The notes under the pieces: model-generated
What the model was told of the DNA's origin: nothing
Database searches by the model: none
What the model saw: only the letters and a program-made list of their open reading frames with translations
Assembly (NCBI RefSeq): GCF_016938855.1
Contig: NZ_JAFHAP010000002.1
Coordinates: 78,330-142,329 of the forward strand
Direction: 5' to 3'
Length of the DNA stretch: 64,000 nt
DNA from: Polycladomyces zharkentensis
GTDB lineage: Bacteria > Bacillota > Bacilli > Thermoactinomycetales > JIR-001
Translations under genes and position numbers: made by a program
In this document: positions 29,900 to 41,731 of the stretch, piece after piece
How positions within the stretch are numbered: the first letter of the stretch is position 1
Layout: each line of letters begins with the position of its first letter

Positions 29900-30175
29900 G
29901 ATGGCAAGCTGAGGGCGTGTCTGGCCATTGATAAAGAGCGAGCGGGAAACCCCTCCCTTCAAGGTTGGGATGAACGCGAGCGTCGGACGCGGGAGGGATT
30001 GGTCCCTGTCGCAAGTCCGACAGCATTTGGGTGCAACCAAGCCGAGAAGTACACAAACACTGGAAACGGCTATGCGAGCAAGAACTCGTGAAATGAAAAA
30101 TCCCGGGGCCTGGACGAAGCCATCGTGGAAGGATGTGGGTTGCCGCGCCGGATGAAGCGAGAAGCACAAGGCGAC
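29900..30175 (+). mobile_element. TnpB 3-prime-end-like remnant (IS200/IS605 type)
   Basis: Repeated in the same orientation at 52180-52400 with high identity. One frame reads S-L-S-Q-V-R-Q-H-L-G-A-T-K-P-R-S-T-Q-T-L and ends D-V-G-C-R-A-G followed by a stop and GATGAAGCGAGAAG. Such a tail and motif are typical after the zinc ribbon of TnpB-family genes at IS200/IS605 right ends. No catalytic part is present. The assignment is from memory of such ends. Confidence 0.5.
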
Positions 30176-30257
30176 CGGGGGGAGTGCCTATGGTGCTCAG
30201 CGTGTGGGGCAAGTCACGTGATATGGACCCGGATTGGAACTTGCGGCCTTTGGCATG

Positions 30258-30293
30258 AAAGGAGGCCTCCCTTTGATGGGAGACCTCCTTTTT
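30258..30293. terminator. Terminator between gyrA and the PH-domain gene
   Basis: AAAGGAGGCCTCCC pairs with GGGAGACCTCCTTT around TTTGAT, followed by T on the plus strand. It resembles the hairpin at 29868 and serves converging genes. Confidence 0.75.
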
Positions 30294-30304
30294 GTCGACA
30301 TCCG

Positions 30305-30919
30305 TCAGTTATTGATATAACGCTCAAAGACGAAACCGAAATCCTTGACGCGATATTGCTTGGTGGTGTCCACCAGCCATTGGAAGGAAGCCTGGTTCAA
30401 CTCTTTGAACTGATTGACCAATCCGCTTTCCGTGCTCGCTACCCGGCTCAGCGTTTGGGAAGCCAGCTCCAGGCTTTGTTTGGCATAGGACAGCAACACT
30501 TCATTTTCGTGGGTAATTTCCGCGATTTTGATCAACGCCTTGTATAAATCCTTCAACTCTTCCAGATGCTTTTTGTGTACATCGATGGAGTAGTGTTGGG
30601 AACCGATATTGAATTTGATTTCCACGTCCATGTCCATCGTACCGGCGGTTTCAAGCACAACATTGGAGATTTTGTGCGTCACGTAATCAAAGCGGCGGAG
30701 CACCCGCTTTTTGCTGGTCGCGCTGGTGCCGTCCAGGTGGATCAACGCCTTGTTGGTAAAGCAGTACTCATCCGATTTCGACTTGATCAGAAAATAGATT
30801 TTCTCGCCGTCTTCATGCATCAAATAATCATCGGCGTCCACCTTGTCGTAATCCTTCGGATAGATCACAGACCCGATATCGCTCAATCCCAATACGTCGG
30901 CTGCCACTTTTCCGAACAT
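30305..30919 (-). CDS. PH-domain protein (YvbH-like)
   Basis: Predicted 204 residues without signal or membrane segment. The N-terminal 125 residues form a bacterial PH-like domain (bPH_1 type): I-Y-F-L-I-K-S-K-S-D-E-Y-C-F-T-N-K-A-L-I is at 40-59, with a conserved A-L-I-H-L-D-G and R-R-F-D-Y. A helical C-terminal extension follows, as in B. subtilis YvbH. Function unknown. ATG 30919 fits the AAAGGTTGGG ribosome site better than the upstream TTG. It converges with gyrA. Confidence 0.8.
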   Translation of the reverse strand: MFGKVAADVLGLSDIGSVIYPKDYDKVDADDYLMHEDGEKIYFLIKSKSDEYCFTNKALIHLDGTSATSKKRVLRRFDYVTHKISNVVLETAGTMDMDVEIKFNIGSQHYSIDVHKKHLEELKDLYKALIKIAEITHENEVLLSYAKQSLELASQTLSRVASTESGLVNQFKELNQASFQWLVDTTKQYRVKDFGFVFERYINN

Positions 30920-31170
30920 GATTCCCAACCTTTCTTTTTGAGGATGATCGTCATATTTTTCGCTCTATTCAACCATGATTATAACATGAATGGAAGAATT
31001 GTCATATACGAGAGAAAGGATTTTATACAGGAAGTATTGGGTCCTGACGAAGTTCTGTGTCCCCGGCTTATGTTAGCATATTGGTTGTGATAAGAACTTT
31101 AAATGAGATTCTTGCCCTTGGAAGGTGATATGGAGGTTGAAACCCAGCCTCATATCGGGTTTCCCACAGG

Positions 31171-31191
31171 TTATCCACAGAGTTATCCACA
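31171..31191. promoter_or_regulatory. Two DnaA boxes at the end of yaaC
   Basis: TTATCCACA occurs at 31171-31179 and 31183-31191 in the same direction, 3 bases apart. The second overlaps the yaaC stop. They are about 9 kb from the dnaA-dnaN origin part. Confidence 0.75.
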
Positions 31192-32220
31192 ACCCGTGGA
31201 GGAACTGTGGAAACATCCGTTCCGGCCCCACAGGGCTTCCCATACCAACAACGGCGTCTTGACCCGTACCAGAAATAAAAACGAACGGATCAACGCCGTC
31301 TCTTCGGCCGTACCTTCGAGATTCATCTCCGCCCACAACGGTGTTTCATAGCGGCAGAGCATACTGAGCGCAAACAGGATGGCATAGTGGACCAACAGCT
31401 CGGGGAGGAGTCCGCATACGGTGTTTTCACCTGAATATACGAAAGTTTGATTCGCCAGGGAAGTTCGAAACCAGGGGTGAACCCCTTCCGGCCGGGCCGG
31501 TTTGCCATGATCGGATTGCAGTTGAAAGGAAACGCGGCCGTTGTCGGCGGATAAGAGGATAAAGGTATGGTTCCCTGCTGCCCGTGGTTCGTTCAAACGT
31601 CGAATCCAGCCGGCAGGTGTCAAGTGCAACGCATCGAGCAATGTTTCGGAAACCGAGAAGGAAAAAGGGGTTGTCACATCCTTATCGTGACAGACGATCG
31701 GGTACAGCGTGGTCCGCCCATAGAGAAACCGGTACGTTTCCTGCAATTCCGGAATCAACCCCCACAATTCCTTCAGGGGCAATACTTCGCCAGTCAGTCC
31801 CCATATTCCAAACAGGCCAAGCAGTAACGGAAACAAACCCTCCTTTTGCACACGAACTTCTTCGTCCCGAAAGCGGAACAGGCTTTTTTTCCGTTTGCGT
31901 GTGGAGAGTCCGTGCCGCAGGACCGAAGTGTTTTGGGGATAATCGGGCACCCGTGACAGTACGAGCGCCTTCATCAAATGCATCATGCCATAGTAGGCGG
32001 GAAGTGGTTGAATCAGCGGGTCACATGTCCGTATGGAGTAGATGGTCTCCCGGCCCAATTTGAGGTAATAGCGGAATGGTTGGGAACTGAGAAATGCCGC
32101 CCTTTCCGCATTTTCCACTCCCTGTTCCCGGTAGCGTTCGGTCAAAAACCGCTTGGCCGCCGGTTCGTTTTCCAACCGCAAAAACAACGACCAGACGGTT
32201 TCCTCCGTCGGTTGGATCAC
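31183..32220 (-). CDS. yaaC: YaaC-like protein
   Basis: Predicted 345 residues, no membrane segments. Features of the family: F-L-S-S-Q-P-F-R-Y-Y-L-K near 43, Y-Y-G-M-M-H-L-M-K-A near 76, V-L-R-H-G-L-S-T-R near 100, and a C-terminal helical part. Function is unknown, but yaaC lies between gyrA and guaB across Bacillales, as here. The start is GTG 32220. The last codons overlap DnaA boxes. Confidence 0.88.
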   Translation of the reverse strand: MIQPTEETVWSLFLRLENEPAAKRFLTERYREQGVENAERAAFLSSQPFRYYLKLGRETIYSIRTCDPLIQPLPAYYGMMHLMKALVLSRVPDYPQNTSVLRHGLSTRKRKKSLFRFRDEEVRVQKEGLFPLLLGLFGIWGLTGEVLPLKELWGLIPELQETYRFLYGRTTLYPIVCHDKDVTTPFSFSVSETLLDALHLTPAGWIRRLNEPRAAGNHTFILLSADNGRVSFQLQSDHGKPARPEGVHPWFRTSLANQTFVYSGENTVCGLLPELLVHYAILFALSMLCRYETPLWAEMNLEGTAEETALIRSFLFLVRVKTPLLVWEALWGRNGCFHSSSTGCG

Positions 32221-32332
32221 TGGGATACACCTCGAATGTCAGGGTTTCGTTAGTCTGCCCGTTTCGTGGAAAGTCATGCTTTGTTTAGAAAATTCAACCT
32301 TGCAAAACTCCATGAAAATAAGGGGGTTTGTC

Positions 32333-33872
<1,540 letters not shown>

Positions 33873-33888
33873 GATATGGCGAAATTCG

Positions 33889-33912
33889 GCAGGGAATTAT
33901 CCCTGCTTTTTT
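33889..33912 (+). terminator. Terminator after guaB
   Basis: GCAGGGA and TCCCTGC around ATTA, followed by six T. Confidence 0.85.
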
Positions 33913-34009
33913 CTTGTCTTTTTTCTGTCATTGATTCTGCACAATCGCGAACGTAAAATGGAGATATGCTTGTGTTCAATTTTTCCAATTGTCGCCGGAG
34001 GTGACCCGT

Positions 34010-35254
34010 TTGCGTCGCTGGTTTCGGAGTGCTCCAAAGAGAAAAATCGCCGCACTCCTACTGATCTTTTGTCTGCTTCCCTCCCTCGTACCGGCACAGG
34101 CCGCTTCAAAACCGCCTCAGGTTCGCGCTGCTTCCTACATCGTGATGGAGTTCCAATCCGGCCGGGTGCTGGCGGAGAAAGAAGCGGATGTACCTCGTCC
34201 GCCGGCCAGCATGACCAAGATGATGGTGGAATACATCGTCATGGAAAAGGTTCGGCGAGGGGAACTTCATTGGGAAGATCAGGTGACGGTAAGCAAGCAC
34301 GCCGCGGGTGTGAACGAGGCCCAAGTGAATTTGGTGCAAGGTGAAAAGCGGACCGTATTGGAGCTGTTTACGGCCATGTCGGTCTATTCGGCCAACGACG
34401 CGACCGTTGCCTTGGCCGAAAAAATCGGCGGGAGCGAAGAAGCGTTTGTGGAATTGATGAACCGCAAGGCCCGGGAATTGGGAATGACCCGGACGCATTA
34501 CCACAATGCGACGGGGCTGGACAACCATTTGTATGACGATCCGCCCAACGTGCCGGGCTCCCATGTCATGTCCGCCCGTGACTGTGCGCTTTTGGCACGT
34601 CGGTTGTTGAAAGATTATCCGGAAGTGACCAAGATCATTTCCCAACCGCGTATCGTGTTTCGAAAAGGGGAATCGCGCCAACAACGTCTGACCAACTGGA
34701 ATCTTATGTTGCCGGGACTCAAATTTTATTACCCCGGCGTGGACGGATTGAAAACCGGTCACACCAGAAACGCGGGATATTGTTTTACCGGAACCGCCGT
34801 GAAAAATGGGATGCGGTTGATCACCGTTGTGATGGATACACCGGCCGAAAGCACCCGATTTACAGCCACGAAGCAACTGTTGGATTACGGTTTCGGCCAA
34901 TTCACCCTGAAAACGATTCTTGCGGGCGGGCAAGTGATACCAGGATACGAACGTGTGCCGGTAACGGACGGTGCGGTGCCCGAGATTCCACTGGTGACAG
35001 ATCGTCCTGTCGTGTTTCCGGTTGAAAAAGGCCAAGAGGGCCGGTTCGACTTGCAAGTGCATTACATAAAAAAACTGGAAGCACCGCTTCGTGCCGGAGA
35101 GGTAGTCGGTACACTGCGAATTTTGTATGATGGGAAAGAGATGAAAAATCCAGATCCCATTCCCGTCAAGGTTCTTCAGGATGTGGAAAAAGCCAGCTGG
35201 TGGGAGCTGTTTTTCCGGAAAATCGGTGAGGAAGTCAGTGGTCTGTTTTCCTGA
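34010..35254 (+). CDS. dacA: Serine-type D-Ala-D-Ala carboxypeptidase (PBP5, DacA)
   Basis: Predicted 414 residues. Signal peptide of about 30 residues ends near A-Q-A-A. The three active-site motifs are P-P-A-S-M-T-K (SxxK) near 70, Y-S-A-N (SxN) near 132 and L-K-T-G-H-T (KTG) near 249. A beta-rich C-terminal domain and a short amphipathic tail (W-W-E-L-F-F-R-K-I-G) for membrane contact follow. It trims the terminal D-alanine of peptidoglycan stems. The start is TTG 34010 with GGAGGTG 6 bases upstream. Confidence 0.95.
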   Translation: MRRWFRSAPKRKIAALLLIFCLLPSLVPAQAASKPPQVRAASYIVMEFQSGRVLAEKEADVPRPPASMTKMMVEYIVMEKVRRGELHWEDQVTVSKHAAGVNEAQVNLVQGEKRTVLELFTAMSVYSANDATVALAEKIGGSEEAFVELMNRKARELGMTRTHYHNATGLDNHLYDDPPNVPGSHVMSARDCALLARRLLKDYPEVTKIISQPRIVFRKGESRQQRLTNWNLMLPGLKFYYPGVDGLKTGHTRNAGYCFTGTAVKNGMRLITVVMDTPAESTRFTATKQLLDYGFGQFTLKTILAGGQVIPGYERVPVTDGAVPEIPLVTDRPVVFPVEKGQEGRFDLQVHYIKKLEAPLRAGEVVGTLRILYDGKEMKNPDPIPVKVLQDVEKASWWELFFRKIGEEVSGLFS

Positions 35255-35499
35255 TGATGACAACCGGTGAAACCGATTTGTCGACTATCGTCAGGATGTG
35301 TCTGATCAAACAGCCTTTTCCCGGCAAGTAACTTCTCTTTGTGGGGATGGGTTGATCAGTCATCCCGGGGGTTGGTCTCTCACAGCTCCACGGTTATTTG
35401 GTATAATAAATATACTGAGTGCGAGAATACAATCAACGATCAAGCATACATGCATTGGATGGAGACCCATCGGGATCGGAAAGAGCAGGGGGAGAAGCA

Positions 35500-36396
35500 A
35501 TGGCTGAGAAAACCGTGATCACAGGTACGGACCGTGTCAAGCGCGGCATGGCCGAAATGCAAAAAGGCGGCGTCATCATGGATGTCGTCAATGCCGAACA
35601 GGCCAAAATCGCGGAAGCCGCCGGCGCGGTGGCCGTCATGGCGCTGGAGCGCGTCCCGGCAGATATTCGGGCCGCGGGCGGCGTGGCGCGGATGGCGGAC
35701 CCGACCGTCATCGAAGAAGTGATGAATGCGGTGAGCATTCCGGTCATGGCCAAAGCGCGCATCGGACACTTCGTGGAGGCACGTCTGTTGGAAGCGCTGG
35801 GCGTGGACTACATCGACGAGAGTGAAGTGCTCACGCCGGCGGACGACGTGTACCATATCGATAAAACGCAGTTTACCGTGCCATTCGTCTGCGGAGCGCG
35901 GGATTTGGGCGAAGCGCTGCGCCGGATCGGAGAAGGCGCTTCAATGATCCGGACCAAAGGGGAACCCGGCACCGGCAATATCGTCGAAGCCGTCCGCCAT
36001 ATGCGGATGATGCAGAGCCAGATCCGCAAGGTGCAATCGATGTCCCGCGATGAGCTGATGGCGGAAGCCAAACAGCTGGGGGCGCCGTATGAGCTGTTGT
36101 TGCAAGTGCACGAAACCGGGCGCCTGCCGGTCGTCAACTTCGCCGCAGGCGGTGTGGCGACACCGGCGGACGCGGCGTTGATGATGCACCTGGGTGCCGA
36201 CGGCGTCTTCGTCGGTTCGGGGATTTTCAAATCGGAGAATCCGGAAAAATATGCCCGTGCGATCGTGGAAGCGACGGCGCACTACGAAGATTTTGAGCTG
36301 ATCGCCCATCTTTCCAAAGGGTTGGGCGGCGCGATGACGGGAATCGAAATTTCCCGCCTCGCCAAAGAAGACCGCATGCAGGAACGCGGCTGGTAA
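35500..36396 (+). CDS. pdxS: Pyridoxal 5-phosphate synthase subunit PdxS
   Basis: Predicted 298 residues, a TIM barrel that builds PLP from ribose 5-phosphate, glyceraldehyde 3-phosphate and ammonia. Conserved stretches: G-G-V-I-M-D-V-V near 23, M-A-K-A-R-I-G-H near 84 with the Schiff-base lysine, and [11 protein letters not shown] near 150. ATG 35500 has GGGGGAG 6 bases upstream. It is followed 16 bases later by pdxT, which supplies ammonia. Confidence 0.98.
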   Translation: MAEKTVITGTDRVKRGMAEMQKGGVIMDVVNAEQAKIAEAAGAVAVMALERVPADIRAAGGVARMADPTVIEEVMNAVSIPVMAKARIGHFVEARLLEALGVDYIDESEVLTPADDVYHIDKTQFTVPFVCGARDLGEALRRIGEGASMIRTKGEPGTGNIVEAVRHMRMMQSQIRKVQSMSRDELMAEAKQLGAPYELLLQVHETGRLPVVNFAAGGVATPADAALMMHLGADGVFVGSGIFKSENPEKYARAIVEATAHYEDFELIAHLSKGLGGAMTGIEISRLAKEDRMQERGW

Positions 36397-36412
36397 TGGG
36401 AGGAATGGCACG

Positions 36413-37000
36413 ATGAAAATCGGGGTGCTCGCTTTGCAGGGAGCCGTTCGGGAGCATCTGCGTCTGTTGGAAATGGCCGGCGCCGACGCGGTGCCGGTGA
36501 AACGGTCCGACCAGCTGGCCGATCTGGACGGCTTGGTCATTCCGGGCGGGGAATCCACCACCATCAGCAAGCTGATGCACAAATACGACCTTGTGGAGCC
36601 GGTCAAACGGATGGCCGAAGCGGGGAAACCGATGTTCGGTACCTGCGCCGGTCTGATCCTGCTGGCCAAACGCATCGAAGGGACGGATACCCACCATTTG
36701 GGTTTAATGGATATCGCCGTGGAACGGAATGCATTCGGCCGTCAGCGTGAAAGTTTTGAAGCCGATCTGAGCATTCGCGGGGTGGCCGATGACTTCCGTG
36801 CGGTGTTCATCCGGGCGCCGTACATCACACAAGTGGGTGACGGAGTGGAAGTATTGTCCGAGATTGACGGAAAAATCGTGGCGGCCCGCCAAGGTCACCT
36901 GCTCGGTGCCGCATTCCATCCTGAGCTGACTGATGACGTACGGGTACACGCCTATTTCGTGGACATGGTCAAGGAATCCCTGCAAGTCCCGACGGTTTAA
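36413..37000 (+). CDS. pdxT: Pyridoxal 5-phosphate synthase glutaminase subunit PdxT
   Basis: Predicted 195 residues, class I glutaminase. G-G-E-S-T-T is near 47, the nucleophile in F-G-T-C-A-G-L near 79, and the H-E/H-P-E pair in F-H-P-E-L-T near 170. It passes ammonia to PdxS. In an operon with pdxS. Confidence 0.97.
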   Translation: MKIGVLALQGAVREHLRLLEMAGADAVPVKRSDQLADLDGLVIPGGESTTISKLMHKYDLVEPVKRMAEAGKPMFGTCAGLILLAKRIEGTDTHHLGLMDIAVERNAFGRQRESFEADLSIRGVADDFRAVFIRAPYITQVGDGVEVLSEIDGKIVAARQGHLLGAAFHPELTDDVRVHAYFVDMVKESLQVPTV

Positions 37001-37104
37001 ATGCGGGATGTTGGATGATAATAGGATAGAAAGCACCAAAGCAACCGTGGATTCAACACGTGAATAACCGGCATCCAGATGTGCCACGGAAATCCATCTG
37101 ACAT

Positions 37105-37390
37105 ATGCCAAATGCGCTGATGAGAACAAGTACCTTCATTTTGGCGGTTACAGAGAGGCGGTGGGTGGTGCGAACCGTCCCGCCGGATGAAGGGAATCCC
37201 TCTCGGAGCAGGGCGTGAAAGCGCGGACCCGTCAACGGTTCCGTGCCCGAAACGCTTCCGTCAGGCGGAACGTTACTCCGTCGGAGAGCGGGCCGAAACG
37301 GTGGGAAACCATCCTTTTCGGTCAACAAGGGTGGCAACGCGGAACCTTCCGTCCCTTCGGTGGCGGGAGGTTTTTTATTTTTGGATTGGG
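37105..37390 (+). promoter_or_regulatory. T-box leader of serS
   Basis: Untranslated leader with the T-box core AAGGGTGGCAACGCGG at 37327-37342. An intrinsic terminator follows (CCTTCCGTC...GGCGGGAGG then TTTTTT). Stem I elements are visible upstream (AGAACAAGTACC near 37121 and a GAGAGGCGGTGGGTGG motif near 37152). A TCC serine codon at 37197-37199 is a candidate specifier, but its loop was not folded. Uncharged tRNA-Ser would allow read-through into serS. Confidence 0.9.
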
Positions 37391-37397
37391 AGGTTGA

Positions 37398-38690
<1,293 letters not shown>

Positions 38691-38879
38691 CGGAAGGAAA
38701 AGCAGGGATGAACGTGAAGGGGGGACCGTTTTCCCGGTGGTATTTCCTTACATACCGCAACGGGAAAACAGGTCCCATTCCTTTCTCAATAAATCTCTCT
38801 GAACCAATCTGGGGGATTCGACACTCCCCAAGGCTAAAGCACCAGAGGCACTCCCTTTGGTCGCCGTGGGATTCCCCTC

Positions 38880-39160
38880 CCTTGTCCGATCAGTAAAAAT
38901 CTTCTCGCACCCATATTGTTGAAGCGCATCCAATTTGGAACGGGAGATGATCCGGGAGAGAAAGCAAGCCCGGTTTGGCGGCGGCCCGCGCACGGGGGAG
39001 GTTAGGCGGACGGCCGCGGGTGATGGATGACAGGAAACTGAAAATGGCTCAATCTCTTATAAACGACCCCAATCTTTCCATTCAGGAGATTTGTGAAACG
39101 CTTCAGGTGTCCAAGGCGACACTTTATCGGTATCTGGGTAAGAAAAAACCGTCCAAATAA
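38880..39160. pseudogene. Broken serine recombinase (resolvase) with inverted halves
   Basis: On the plus strand, 38945-39160 gives L-E-R-E-M-I-R-E-R-K-Q-A, then after a frame change A-A-A-R-A-R-G-R-L-G-G-R-P-R and a helix-turn-helix S-I-Q-E-I-C-E-T-L-Q-V-S-K-A-T-L. This is the C-terminus of a Tn3/Hin-type resolvase. On the minus strand, 38880-38945 gives L-D-A-L-Q-Q-Y-G-C-E-K-I-F-T-D, part of the N-terminal domain. The catalytic serine region is missing. It is a rearranged relic. Confidence 0.7.
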
Positions 39161-39259
39161 AGGACCGGAGGAGTTTAGTTCCAATGGATGGAATCTGCTT
39201 TACCCCTAATGACAGCTTTACCTGATCCGAATTTTTCAGCGAATTGCCATTAACAATCA

Positions 39260-40408
39260 TTATTGGAAGGTCATTTTAATGCTGACCACTTCCGGTTGGT
39301 TGCCGATTCGTAACGGTGGACCCCATGTACCGTAACCTGATGATACGATGAGGTGGTAGGTCCCTTTCTTTAGCAGGCCCCAATCCAGTTCGTAGACTAG
39401 CCCGGTTATCAGGTTAGCGGGAAATATTTGTCCACTGTGGGTATGTCCAGACAGTTGCAGATCGATGCCGTTTGCTTCGGCCTCTTTCAGATCAACGGGC
39501 TGGTGGTCCAATAGAATTAAGGGCTTGGAAGAATCAATCCCCTTGATTAAATCTTTCAGTTCCATCCGTGCCGGTACGCTGTGTCGATTGGGATCGTCTC
39601 TCCCTATGAGATAAAAGCTGTCTCTGACGCTGACATAGTTGTCCTTTAAGACATGGATCCTTGCTTCTTTCAAGTATCGCATTAATGCACTGTTATCATC
39701 GCGCAGATCACGATCATGGTTCCCGGGAACAGCGAATGTTCCGTATGGTACTTGTATCTGCGCCAAAACTTCAGCTAATTTTCTGGCTTCTCTCTGCGGG
39801 AGACTCCCATCCGTTATATCTCCAGCCAGCACAACGATGTCAGGCTTGATTTCATGAATCATTTCGATCAAGCGGTTAAGCCGTTCAGTATCAATAATGG
39901 GGCCATAATGAATGTCAGAAATCATGGCTATTTGGAGTTGCTGCAGGGGGCCGGCATCTTTGTCTACCGTAACATGATATTCTGTTATTACCGAGTTGCG
40001 GGCATTCCAACCGCCATAAGCCACGGTACCCAAAACGAGGATGACCACCACGACACCCAAAGTCAGCGGCGTCTTTGGATGTTCCTTTATGACCGCGGGT
40101 ACAAAATTGACCCATTTATCAATCAGCCTGAGTAAATCGATCGTCAGGAGCAACAAAAAAACATACAAAACAGCCACCATCGAATACCCTCCCCAAATGA
40201 TGAACCAGGGCGCGATGGAGGCAGGTAGAACATCCTCTCCCAGTTCTGCTACGGGGAAGGGCAAGACCAATAAGAAGAAAACAACCAAATAAAGTGTCCG
40301 GTTAAAACAGGAAGCCGATTTGCCAAGAGTATTCCATCCCTTGCGGCCTATGTAGTAACACATCACACCATATAACACTAAAAATACAGTTATAATGAGA
40401 CCCCACAC
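39260..40408 (-). CDS. Membrane-anchored metallophosphoesterase
   Basis: Predicted 382 residues. Four hydrophobic segments lie in the first 145 residues. The catalytic domain follows with all calcineurin-type motifs: S-D-I-H-Y-G near 165, A-G-D-I-T-D-G near 196, P-G-N-H-D near 230, and S-G-H-T-H-S-G near 323. This is like the YkuE/YpbG group of Bacillus enzymes, some of which act on UDP-diacylglucosamine-like or phospholipid substrates elsewhere. The substrate here is unknown. The start is GTG 40408 with GGAGGGG upstream. Confidence 0.88.
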   Translation of the reverse strand: MWGLIITVFLVLYGVMCYYIGRKGWNTLGKSASCFNRTLYLVVFFLLVLPFPVAELGEDVLPASIAPWFIIWGGYSMVAVLYVFLLLLTIDLLRLIDKWVNFVPAVIKEHPKTPLTLGVVVVILVLGTVAYGGWNARNSVITEYHVTVDKDAGPLQQLQIAMISDIHYGPIIDTERLNRLIEMIHEIKPDIVVLAGDITDGSLPQREARKLAEVLAQIQVPYGTFAVPGNHDRDLRDDNSALMRYLKEARIHVLKDNYVSVRDSFYLIGRDDPNRHSVPARMELKDLIKGIDSSKPLILLDHQPVDLKEAEANGIDLQLSGHTHSGQIFPANLITGLVYELDWGLLKKGTYHLIVSSGYGTWGPPLRIGNQPEVVSIKMTFQ

Positions 40409-40555
40409 GTTTGTTGATCCCCTCCGTGGTATAGTTCGAGATAATATTAAACAGGGCGTAGTGAATAGGATCAGATGACTTTCGTGAATCTTTTGGTTGA
40501 TATTGCGTGTTATTTTTTATTATAGGCGTACTTCATCCAAAGCGAAATACTGTGC

Positions 40556-40712
40556 CAAATGACGAGAATTCAAGCGGTCTGGGAAAAAAGACGGTTCGGG
40601 GAACTGCTCCAAAGCGGTTCCCCACTCGCGTTCCCCATGTTTCTGTCGAGTGACTCCGGGGTGTGTTTGGTGATTCGCTCAGGCGGCAACATTTTTACCC
40701 GAGGGGACCCCT
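40556..40712. repeat. Inverted copy of the mnmG downstream block (14195-14352)
   Basis: About 155 bases match the reverse complement of 14195-14352, including the GGGGAACTGC hairpin and CTGTCGAGTGACTCCGGGG. No gene is present. Confidence 0.85.
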
Positions 40713-40884
40713 TGTGTTACCACCAAACAAGCTTTCTTTCGGTCTCAAAAGTCAGTATCAAAATCACAGTCTCTCAATAAGGGTGTATTTGGATCTCAAG
40801 AACCGAAGGAATCCAACGGAGATGCACCAAAAATGAATCCTTCACAAGTGAATCCGCCACAGGTGAGTCCGCCACAAAGGGTGA

Positions 40885-41035
40885 TTGCATGACCATACAT
40901 ACTCCAGGGGTAGACGTTCATTCCATCAAAGGGCGATGATTTCCTGTTCGCAACATGGTGGTACCCAACCGGGGCGGAGAAATTACATGTCCCGGAACCA
41001 AGTCGGACTGAACAAACGCCGTTCATGTGAGCCTG
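40885..41035. repeat. Mosaic of three pieces from the noc/actin-like region
   Basis: 40885-40950 copies 8337-8402. It is joined without a gap to about 40 bases equal to 8958-8998 inside the actin-like gene, and then to about 45 bases equal to the reverse complement of 9106-9152 of the same gene. No reading frame of significance. The rest of 40409-41103 shows only a short imperfect 15-base repeat near 40845-40882. Confidence 0.85.
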
Positions 41036-41103
41036 CCAGAAATACACCCACCGAAAATACAGCCTCCCCAATTGAAACTCCCCAATGAACGCCTTTTAAG
41101 TGG

Positions 41104-41140
41104 AAAAATGTCCTGAGATGTTGATCTCAGGACATTTTCT
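41104..41140. terminator. Bidirectional terminator
   Basis: AAATGTCCTGAGAT pairs with ATCTCAGGACATTT around GTTG, with T on both strands. It lies 64 bases past the stop of the minus-strand lipoprotein gene. Confidence 0.85.
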
Positions 41141-41203
41141 TTCTCTGATGTTGCTGACAAACCCATACGCGGGCTCGGTCGGGATGGTGGGTCGTCACTG
41201 ATC

Positions 41204-41659
41204 TCACGACTTCACCCGCCCCGGTTTTCGTTCCCCTCTACCGGGAACGACCGACTGCATCCGATCATAATACTTCAGCAACGATTCTCCCGCCGGTTCA
41301 ACGGTGATAACCGTATCCCCGTCCCTGTTGTGTCCGATGAAGATCCGGTAATGATGGGAACCTTTGCTCGCGCGGATGACTTTGGGAGCGTGTTCCGAAT
41401 ATACCAACCAGTCCTCTCCCACCAGCCGGACGATCTGGTTTCGATAGACCACGTCGGTCGAAAAATCGTCGGCATCGATGGTGTATGCCGCTTTTTCTCC
41501 GGTCGATCGGGAGGGATCGGGTACGGCGCTATCGGGTATGGGGAGATTCCCCATTTTTTTCAGTTGGGTGAATTGGAATGGAGTTCCCTGATTGGAACAG
41601 CCCCACAAAAAGATGAATAGCAAAATGAATAACAGAGGAAGCCACCAGATCCTTTTCAC
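41204..41659 (-). CDS. Small lipoprotein of unknown function
   Basis: Predicted 151 residues. Basic start, hydrophobic core and lipobox L-W-G-C at 18-21, so it should be exported and lipid-anchored. The mature part contains V-V-Y-R-N-Q-I-V-R-L-V-G and Y-R-I-F-I-G-H-N-R-D-G-D-T-V-I-T-V-E, consistent with a small beta domain. I do not recognise the family. The start is GTG 41659 with AAGGAGTG upstream. It follows the broken amidase gene in the same direction by 72 bases. Confidence 0.75.
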   Translation of the reverse strand: MKRIWWLPLLFILLFIFLWGCSNQGTPFQFTQLKKMGNLPIPDSAVPDPSRSTGEKAAYTIDADDFSTDVVYRNQIVRLVGEDWLVYSEHAPKVIRASKGSHHYRIFIGHNRDGDTVITVEPAGESLLKYYDRMQSVVPGRGERKPGRVKS

Positions 41660-41731
41660 TCGATCAGCACTCCTTCCACAAAAATGAGTGGAGAGACGGG
41701 AATATGATTTCCCGTCTCCCTTTTTGCCGCA

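Noticed and set aside
30214..30222. CACGTG near 30215 and at 37058, 23571 as further parS sites
   Set aside because: Only the six central bases match; the outer TGTTn and nAACA arms are missing.
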